Shown here: one piece after another, positions 56,906-64,000 of the stretch
How the letters are laid out: each line of letters starts with the position of its first letter
Position numbering within the stretch: position 1 is the stretch's first letter
Assembly: GCA_947359465.1 (NCBI GenBank)
Contig: OX375880.1
Coordinates: 13,710,120 to 13,774,119, forward strand
From: Metellina segmentata
Taxonomy: Eukaryota > Arthropoda > Arachnida > Araneae > Tetragnathidae
Length of the DNA stretch: 64,000 nucleotides
Direction: 5' to 3'
The notes under the pieces: model-generated
The model's input: only the letters and a program-made list of their open reading frames with translations
Database searches by the model: none
What the model was told of the DNA's origin: nothing
Translations under genes and position numbers: made by a program

Positions 56906-57789
56906 GCCGTCAGAAAGAAGAAGCGAAGAAGCGATCCGATTTTGCGATTTTCAACCTCTGACGTTACAAGCGTTTTCGTCTGAATTGCCTTTGGAACTAT
57001 GCCATGTTTTCCAATTCTAGCGTGTTTTGATTTACGTTGTTGATAATAGCAACCTCGAGGCCATCAAGGAGCCCGTGGAGTTCGTTTGCCAAGCAAACCA
57101 AATTGAAATTTTTATCAATCACCGTGGGTTGGAGAGCGTCAGCGAGCAGTGATCACATCTGACCACACGAAAAGAACTCTCACGGGCATTGCAGTGCTGC
57201 ACACACAGAGGCTTGTCTCTGCTATTATAAAAGGAAGTGTTTGTTTGTCTGTCTGTTTGTTTTGCGGCTGCAAAATTCTGACGATCTATGGCACTTACAG
57301 CAATGAGATTTGGCACACAGGTAGTTCAAATGTTTTACAATTTTTGGTTCGCGGCGAAATTTTAAAATTCAATCTAGAAGATTTTTAAATGAATTTAATA
57401 GTTTTATTCTCCAACGGGTTCTTCAAACGCGGAGGACTTTTCTACCCATGTAGGCCTTGGAACCATGCCAATTGTGTTTTTTCATATTTTATATTTTCAC
57501 AAGAGATTGTGACGACACGTAAACTTTCTCTTTCCAAAAAAAAAAAAAAACTGATTGCATCTTCTGCCCCTTTGCGTTAAAAAAAAAAGAAACAGATTAC
57601 ATTTCTTGCGCCATTCCATTTCCACTTCCATTCTCATTTGCAATGAGAGCAAGAAAGAAAAAACATATTGACTGGGATAGTTTTCATCGTAAAATCGGAA
57701 TTGCTAAAGATAGATTGAAAATTTCAACGGATTTGAAACCTGCGGAAAATTTCACTTTAGATTGATACCTAAAAATATGATTTTCTTTA

Positions 57790-57795
<6 letters not shown>

Positions 57796-57860
<65 letters not shown>
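57796..57860. repeat. (TA)n microsatellite, left of mariner
   Basis: About 32 TA repeats ending at the transposon. Only about five repeats are on the right side (59364-59375). Confidence 0.9.
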
Positions 57861-57863
<3 letters not shown>

Positions 57864-59363
57864 GGTGGTCCCGAATTCATGGTACAAACTTTAATGGTAG
57901 GTACAGGACATTGTAACAATGATTTATTGTATAGGAATGTATAGTCGCAAGTGACGCGGTGAGGCGTAAACAGGGGAAATAAAAGGAAAGAGAAATGGAG
58001 TGATCGGTTGGTATCATTGCCGGTAGAGGGCAGTAGATGTCTAGCCGCTGTTGAACATGATGCATCGCAGTAGGGAAAAGCGCCATTCACAATTGTGCTG
58101 CCGTAGACGATGGGTGACTTTACGTATGCAGAAAAAGCAGACATGCATTACATGTACGGCCGTGCAAATGGTAACGGCAGAGCTGCGTTACGAATGTATC
58201 GCGCGGAGTATCCTGATCGACGAATGCCGGATCATAGAATTTTTCAACGGTTACATCGTCAACTTTGTGAAACAGGTGCGTTCGACGTCAACAGACATGG
58301 CGCTGGTCGAGTAAGAGCTGTACGCACTCCAAGGCTGGAAGAAAGCATCTTGAACATTGTGGCTGATAGACCCGAGTCAAGCACAAGAACTGTTGCGCGT
58401 GACGTAGGTGTGAGTCATCAGACTGTATGCAGAGTGTTAAACGAAAATCGCTTACACCCCTTCCATTTTCAGAAAGTACAAGCATTGAATCCGGCAGATT
58501 ATCCTCGCCGCGTGAACTTCTGCCTGTGGGTGATGCAGCAATGTGCGTTGCAGCCGGATTTCGTAGATTATGTGCTATTTACAGATGAAGCGACATTTTC
58601 ACGCGAGGGTGTCTTTAATGCGCACAATTCCCATGTGTGGGCAACCGATAATCCACATGCAACGCGTCGACATGCGTTTCAACAACGTTTCAGTATTAAT
58701 GTGTGGGCTGGTATTGTGAACGACTTTTTGATTGGCCCATACTTACTACCCACGCGGCTCACTGGCGGAAGCTATCTTATTTTTCTGAAAGAAGTGTTAC
58801 CACAACTGCTGCATGATGTTCCGATCGCCATTCGTAACCGCATGTGGTTTCAGCACGATGGGGCGCCAGCACACTTCAGCATTGATGTACGGAATTACCT
58901 GAATGCCACGTTTGGTACTCGATGGATTGGGCGTGGTGGACCAGTCCCTTGGCCACCCCGATCTCCCGATTTATCGAGCCTCGATTACTTTTTATGGGGA
59001 CATCTAAAGCATCTTGTTTATGAGACTCCAGTTGACTCAGATGAGGATCTCGTCGCACGCTTATCTGTAGCTGCTGCAGGTGTGCGTGAAATACCAGGCA
59101 TCTTTGAACGTGTACGCCAATCGCTCCACCGACGCTGTCAAGCATGTATCGATACTGGTGGACGCAATTTTGAACAATTACTGTAAACATGACATTTTTC
59201 AACAACGCTTTCAATAAAATCTTTGTTTTTCCTTTCGGCCGTTATTTCCCCTGTTTTCGCCTCACCGCGTCACTTGCGACTATACATTCCTATACAATAA
59301 ATCATTGTTACAATGTCCTGTACCTACCATTAAAGTTTGTACCATGAATTCGGGACCACCCTG
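57861..59363 (+). mobile_element. DD41D mariner-type transposon, apparently intact (1503 bp)
   Basis: Terminal inverted repeats of about 120 bp, CAGGGTGGTCCCGAATTCAT at the left and its complement at the right, are identical over almost all of their length as read. It is inserted at TA inside a (TA)n tract. It contains one uninterrupted transposase gene. Confidence 0.95.
58110..59186 (+). CDS. Mariner/Tc1-superfamily transposase (DD41D)
   Basis: This 358-residue nuclear enzyme would cut the transposon at its ends and paste it at TA. The N-terminal part (about residues 5-120) holds two helix-turn-helix regions, the second around VARDVGVSHQTVCRVL (95-110). The catalytic domain has Asp159 in VLFTDEATF, Asp250 in WFQHDGAPAH and Asp292 in SPDLSSLDYFLWG. 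41 residues separate the last two, unlike DD34D mariner or DD34E Tc1, and this spacing matches the rosa/VISITOR type as I remember it. The length is normal for the superfamily and there is no stop or frameshift. The ATG at 58110 is chosen because MGDFTYAEKADM matches the usual start of the N-terminal helix. About 250 bp separate it from the left end. It is intact by sequence, but activity is not shown. Confidence 0.93.
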   Translation: MGDFTYAEKADMHYMYGRANGNGRAALRMYRAEYPDRRMPDHRIFQRLHRQLCETGAFDVNRHGAGRVRAVRTPRLEESILNIVADRPESSTRTVARDVGVSHQTVCRVLNENRLHPFHFQKVQALNPADYPRRVNFCLWVMQQCALQPDFVDYVLFTDEATFSREGVFNAHNSHVWATDNPHATRRHAFQQRFSINVWAGIVNDFLIGPYLLPTRLTGGSYLIFLKEVLPQLLHDVPIAIRNRMWFQHDGAPAHFSIDVRNYLNATFGTRWIGRGGPVPWPPRSPDLSSLDYFLWGHLKHLVYETPVDSDEDLVARLSVAAAGVREIPGIFERVRQSLHRRCQACIDTGGRNFEQLL

Positions 59364-59544
59364 TATATATATATATTTTTTTTAATTAAATATATCTTCA
59401 ACGGATTTGAAATCTGCGGAAAATTTTACACCAGATTAATACCTTACATCACGGAGTTGGTGTGGCGTTGGCCGTGTTGTTGGTTTGTTTTGCAAACCAA
59501 TACCACATGCACGGGCAACGCCGGGCTAGCCTCGCAGTGGCTAG

Positions 59545-60466
59545 TTGCTTTTATATGGTGATTTAAAGTGTCTTTACTCGCATTTCACACTATATTTTAA
59601 AACGTTAATGATGAATATAGTATCCCTATTCTCATTATCGGACTACAGGCCTCTAAATTAAATAAAATTATCAAAAAATACTTCTAATACCATTTCGTTT
59701 ACTTTTACTCGTGTAAATTCTTAGTTCCAATCAGAAACATAGCACTTAACACACCTCAGTTATGTTGCCACAATTACATTCTTAAAGTTACTTGAATTTC
59801 GTCCCACTCCTTCGTTCACATCTGATTCGCCTTTTCTCGACATCTCAACCTATTTTCTTTTCTACAGAGGATTTCTACTTTCCAGATTTCTCATTGCTTT
59901 TTGTCATCAAACTGCGAAAGGATTTCATTAGAATGGCGATCACTTCCCGTGTAGGTCGATTTGACATAAAATTGTACGCATGTTTGAAATCGGTTGGAAT
60001 CTGCACACTATCTTGAACATCACAAAGATATAAACTTGGATTCCGAGAATGAAAGACGCGATTTAATGTATAACGTCGTCATCCGGTAGCCACACTACGT
60101 GGAAATTTAGTATGAGTCATCCGCATTGTACGGACGGAACGGATTTAAATCTCTCTCCGGAATCATGGTCGGAATTACCGCCGTACGATGCGGATAGTTG
60201 TGTACAGTCTTATTCAAAACAATGCATGCACAAGTGGAACTCGAATCATCCGAATCGATTGGGACCACACCCCATCCGGTTAAATGGATAATTCGCGAGA
60301 AAAGGGTTATATCTTAGTAAAAAAAAACGAATTTTGCTTTAGTATATATTTAATGCAATTTAATAACTATGAAACTAATTTTATTTACAATTTGTACTAA
60401 CATGCTGTATTAAAATGTATCATTACTTGAATATATCGGTCAAAGTTAGTTCTTTATCATTCTTTA
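59545..60466. other. No gene recognised
   Basis: Around 60065-60240, CATCCG-rich sequence (GTCATCCGGTAG, GAGTCATCCGCATTG) may be another degraded miniature element. I could not pair its ends. Confidence 0.35.
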
Positions 60467-60865
60467 GGCCCGGTGTATACATCCGGTTTTTTAACGTGCG
60501 GCGCCACTGCGGCACCGAAGCCCAAGTATGCACACATAACCGTGAAATGACGCACGAATTCATTTCGCGCCATTTGCGATACATATTCTATCGAAGAAAA
60601 CGTGTTTATTTCGCTTACTTGGTGTAAAAAAAAGTATATTTTGAAACAAAATAGACGTTACTGGATACAATCATTTATTAACACTAGAACGTCCGCCATT
60701 GCGATTACCCTTAAACGTCCGCCGGTGTCATTTCGACACCGGTAAATAAAACGCATAAAATAATTGCAATAACTAAATATTACCAAGACTAATATTCAGT
60801 TGAGTTAACTTTTATGATTATTTCATGAAATTTACATAGAATATGAACCTAGTGTACCAAAAAAC

Positions 60866-61196
60866 GCCGACCAACCGGTATAGTGGTTAAGGTGTTAGCC
60901 TCTAGATCGGAAGGTTCCTGGTTCGAATCCGGACCCGGGCATGGATGTTTGTAAGCGTATGGTGTAGAGGCGGCTGGTGCACCTTAAATCTGTAGTGGCC
61001 GAAAGTCCTCACGTTGGGTTGGCGTGGAAGTTTGGAGAGTGGGGTGCCAGCTCAGGTGTTTCTTCGTCATCTGACCGAGGTTCAAAATTACGAGGTGTTG
61101 TCCTCGGATCTTTCCCTTAAGGGACTGATCCCGGACCGTCGTCAATAGCCCGTTGTGTTGCTCTAGTACGACGTTAACTAAAAATTACCATTACCA
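60866..61196 (+). mobile_element. tRNA-derived SINE inside the piggyBac relic
   Basis: Full length, flanked by GTACCAAAAAAC (60854-60865, 61197-61208). Head, B box and ATTACCATTACC tail are all well preserved. Confidence 0.93.
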
Positions 61197-61208
61197 GTAC
61201 CAAAAAAC

Positions 61209-61879
61209 AATAAAAAAAATTCGTTTCGGATAAATCTATCCAAAACTTCCGAAATCGCAGCCGAATTGTTGGCTCGAATGCTTTGTGAACGTGTGGATTT
61301 TAAATCAAATCTTAAAAATCAAAGGATTTCTCTAAATCTATTTCGACCCATTGCTTTTTTATAGAAGTGTTGGCTCCAAGAGTCAGACCTTAGGGGCTGC
61401 AGTTCAATGTTCTTGACACCACTTACTCCGCGAGCATAGAATATCGCATGAAAAGCACATTGTTCATTAATTGATCTAGCTTCAACACTTGTGTATTTTA
61501 CTATGTGCTCGAATATGTAACTGTCTATGAAAAGTAACTACGAACAAATGAAGTATTCTTTAACGTTTTGTTTCGCACAGTTAGTCGGAGAACTACTTTG
61601 ACTTAAAACAAATCTTGCATCAAATCTGTCTGTGATATTGCCATTATGCGGTATCCATTCTGTACCGTCCTTAGCAGCTTATATAACCGGATTAGTTGGA
61701 ATATTATCAGTTTACTCTGCACTTTCTTTATATTCTTCGCACTCACTTCCATGTAAATTGTTGGCATCGGAAAATAAATACGAAGAAGAGAGCTCCCCAC
61801 CATCCAATTCATTTTCAGTAAGTTCTCGCAACAAATTACTAACAATTTATTCAGGATTTTGACCTTTCCAACGAGCCAT
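61209..61879 (-). pseudogene. piggyBac transposase N-terminal half, multiple stops
   Basis: On the - strand an ATG at 61879 opens MARWKGQNPE and a stop. In the same frame follow ELTENELDGGELSSSYLFSD, DGTEWIPHNGNITDRFDARF, SSSPTNCAKQNVKEYF, SYIFEHIVKYTSVEARSINE, FYARGVSGVKNIELQPL, HFYKKAMGRNRFREIL and FLRFDLKSTR, SAAISEVLDRFIRN. These are the ordered N-terminal and early catalytic-core blocks of piggyBac transposases. At least four in-frame stops interrupt it, and the rest of the DDD domain and the Cys-rich C-terminus are deleted. All blocks share one frame, so the decay is by substitutions plus a large deletion. Confidence 0.87.
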
Positions 61880-62213
61880 CGTTTTTTTGTCTGCACTACC
61901 TGTACACAAGGTTCGAAAATCGAATTTGTTTATTTTATAAGCATATAAACAAACATAAACGACGAAACACTTAGACCCAATCAGACTAGTATAATTTATT
62001 CTTTTTCGCTATGAACATGTAAACATTTTATTCAAAGTCAAACAGATGTGCGATAAGAATTTGTTTGGTTAGCTAATAATGTTTGCTACTCAATGATCTT
62101 GTATTAAGTTGAACGAAAGCTATTTAGAATGATAAATTCACTTGGTGTCGAAACGACACCACCAGACGTTCTAGGTAAATTTAGCTGAAAAATATTTATA
62201 AATCAATCTTGAC

Positions 62214-62696
62214 CAGGGGTAGCCAACCTTTTACATACCATGCGCCAATTTTTTTTCCCATACGAGTACCAATGCGCCATATAACTCAAGCACATTTTCT
62301 ACCTAACGTTCATGGTCCTGCCATATCCTTAATAACTTTTTTAATAAAAGTATGTTTATAGACATAATTAACATTTTTAAATGCTTTAACTATTGTACGT
62401 AAAACAATGTCTATTGCAACACATAAACATTACTTACCATTAATAAGACTTTTGAGCCTATTTGGATTTCGCTAGTCTTTCAATGTTTGGTGTAAAGTTG
62501 TTACTGAGAGCAACAGAGAATTTTTCAAAATTTGAATCATTCATTCGCTATTTTGTTTTTCTTTTAATGAATTTCATGGATGAAAATGCTTGTTCACTTG
62601 TAATCAAAGAATGTGTAGGTGCAAGGATGCAATGCGCCACTTGTAATCATCAAATGCGCCAAGTTTGGCGCATGCGCCACAGGTTAGCCACCCCTG
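62214..62696. mobile_element. Small hAT element inside the piggyBac relic
   Basis: 483 bp. Termini CAGGGGTAGCCAACCTTTTA and GGTTAGCCACCCCTG. Flanked by ATCTTGAC and ATCTAGAC (62206-62213, 62697-62704), 7 of 8 matching. It carries ATGCGCCA-type motifs near both ends (subterminal repeats). Confidence 0.82.
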
Positions 62697-63064
62697 ATCT
62701 AGACCAACGAAATTTTTACAGTGTATTCATCTAGAAAAACGATAAAAGGACCCAAAAGTTTCAAATTCAATTCACAAAAGTTGAAAGGAGAACAAAATAA
62801 ACAGGCACCGGGGTCGCATCGACACCGACGTACGTTCTAGTGTTAAATTAATTATTATTTATATTCCATTTGTTTATGAAAACAAGGTACTTCAGAACGG
62901 AGACTCGTGGGGAACTGTATTACAAATTGCACACAAGTTGGACGTGCGTCGCCCCAGCCGCGCTGGAGGCTTGTGTGCACTGCTCCATTGGATCTAATGT
63001 ATCTCCGACCGCACTTGCGTTGCGGCAGCGCAAGTTGAAAAACCGGATGTGTGCACCGGACCTT

Positions 63065-63855
63065 ATCCTCGTTTTCGTGCCGTCAAGTTTTGATGTAATA
63101 AATATTACATCGAGTCCAAAGTTTGCACATCAGAAAGTTGCATGTTTAAATCAATTTAATTCCTTTTCAAATTCTAAGAAAACAAATTGAATGGGCAGGT
63201 TCATTCCAGCGTAGTCATCCTTCGACCACGTTACAAATCAATTTGACGAATTCCCCATCGGGTAGGGAAGATGCGCGTTTCAAATTCCTTTTCATAAGGG
63301 CTATGTTGCCACACTTGACTTGCATGAACTTGTGATGAGTAGCTGTAGATGGCCGCACTCAGGCTGCCGCTCCTTCCATTTTAGAGCTGTGTCGAGTGTT
63401 ATGTTACGATCACCGATGGCCCTCACTTCCTCCTATGTATGTGCGGAACTTGTGGATTCCCTCTGAATTGGCGAGAGTCGAGGCGAAACGAAGCTCTTGT
63501 CCTAATGAGAAGGGGGTGCTTCGGCCCGTCTCTGGCTTGCCTAAGAAGGAGGAGACGACGAAGGGAAGCGGACCGGACTGAGCTGTTCCTGAAAGACACG
63601 GGCGACCCGAACGACAACTCGGGATGCTACCCACCAGTGATGCCCAGCTCTTACGACTGATGTCCATAAGTTCCTGGCGAATCCATTCCCTCTTCATCTG
63701 ACGGAAAGTCTCGGGTCTCTTGTCATGATCCAGCGGTTCCCCAGGTAAAGCTGATTTTGTCTATTTAACTGGACACCAATAAAGAAGAGTTTCCCAGGAA
63801 CTTCTAGTTGCTTTCATTTATGAAACTGAATAACAACTCAACACAAGGCACTCAA
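63065..63855. other. No gene recognised; GC-richer patch
   Basis: Overlapping frames on both strands at 63396-63697 are Arg/Ser-rich with no motif. GC content is higher than the surroundings, so an exon or old element cannot be excluded. Confidence 0.3.
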
Positions 63856-63859
63856 ACGC

Positions 63860-64000
63860 CTTACTAGCTGAAGATTCCGCGTCAGGTTGAGTTGCAATGT
63901 CGTCGTCAGCTTACGAGTCATCCATGAGTTCTTCTCTCATCTTCTGGATGAGTTCTTTGTCACTGAGAATTTGGAATCCAGAGTCCGAAGAATCACAAGC
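63860..64000 (-). pseudogene. Possible pogo/Tigger-like transposase C-terminus (window edge)
   Basis: On the - strand, from the window end: DSSDSGFQILSDKELIQKMR, then REELMDDS, a TAA, DDDIATQPDAESSASKAFEC. An acidic stretch followed by S-x-x-AFECL resembles the C-terminal tail of pogo/Tigger-type transposases, but this is based on a short, low-complexity segment. The bulk of any gene would lie beyond the window. Confidence 0.3.

Larger units (their letters stand above)
57216..59544 (+). mobile_element. Helitron-like element carrying a mariner-type insertion
   Basis: Starts TCTCTGCTATTATAAAAGGA with TTTGTTTGTCTGTCTGTTTG. Ends CACGGGCAACGCCGGGCTAG, a short stem and CTAGT at 59541-59545. The motif AACGGATTTGAAA-CTGCGGAAAATTT occurs on both sides of the insertion (57727 and 59400), so the host may be two Helitron-like copies and not one. 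Confidence 0.55.
60682..62842 (-). mobile_element. piggyBac-type relic with TTAA target
   Basis: CACTAGAACG at the left and CGTTCTAGTG at the right are flanked by TTAA (60678-60681, 62843-62846). A SINE and a small hAT are inserted within it. The net size is about 1.3 kb, so it is internally deleted. An internal GACGTTCTAGG with GGTGTCGAAACGACACC (about 62140) resembles the ends and may be a subterminal repeat. Confidence 0.85.
60467..63062. mobile_element. Harbinger-type miniature element split by a piggyBac relic
   Basis: Termini GGCCCGGTGTATACATCCGG (60467) and CCGGATGTGTGCACCGGACC (63062), each flanked by TTA. Removing the inner 60682-62842 insertion leaves about 430 bp, the size of the complete copy at 27391. 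Confidence 0.88.

Noticed and set aside
63410..63697. 95-residue - strand frame with overlapping + frames
   Set aside because: Arg/Ser-rich in all frames because of local composition. No motif supports one frame over another.

Overview
The window looks like a piece of a gene-poor, AT-rich, transposon-packed arthropod genome. An arachnid, probably a spider, is my best guess. The reasons are GT-AG introns several kb long, a speckle-type-POZ-like (MATH+BTB) pseudogene of the kind expanded in spiders, abundant Tc1/mariner, hAT, piggyBac and Helitron-like elements, and a tRNA-derived SINE present about 28 times. The species assignment is inference only.

One real host gene is visible. It is the 3' half of a beta-1,4-galactosyltransferase / N-acetylgalactosaminyltransferase family gene on the + strand. 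Its last three coding exons lie at 12385-12507, 19610-19711 and 22371-22545, with intact splice sites, matching intron phases, a stop codon and a polyadenylation signal. Earlier exons must lie upstream of the window. The two introns (7.1 and 2.7 kb) are largely filled with SINEs, a Tc1 remnant and miniature elements.

Layout. 1-4.2 kb: a Helitron-like tail and Harbinger-type miniature elements. 5.2-6.3 kb: a dead Tc1 copy. 7.16-8.23 kb: a hAT element with a perfect 8-bp target duplication. 8.3-9.8 kb: a degenerate tandem repeat with a SINE inside. 12.4-22.7 kb: the glycosyltransferase exons. 22.8-31 kb: Helitron-like and hAT remnants plus AT-rich sequence. 31.8-33.7 kb: an LTR-like segment followed by two minisatellites. 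37.0-37.7 kb: repeats rich in an ATCGATGT palindrome. 39.6-42.8 kb: a MATH/BTB pseudogene with a deleted mariner inside. 43.0-44.9 kb: a Tc1 nested in a mariner relic. 45.4-47.2 kb: a decayed LINE. 49.6-52.3 kb: hAT and Tc1 relics. 53.3-56.9 kb: a SINE cluster. 57.2-59.5 kb: a Helitron-like repeat holding an apparently intact mariner-type transposon. 60.5-63.1 kb: a nested stack of four elements.

Most notable observations: (1) short SINE copies lacking the tRNA promoter head, three of them starting at the same internal point and all with their own target-site duplications; (2) two different tRNA-like heads on one SINE body; (3) an intact DD41D transposase gene and a nearly identical internally deleted copy 17 kb away; (4) a Tyr-to-Leu reading at the donor-selectivity position of the glycosyltransferase, which predicts GalNAc transfer.
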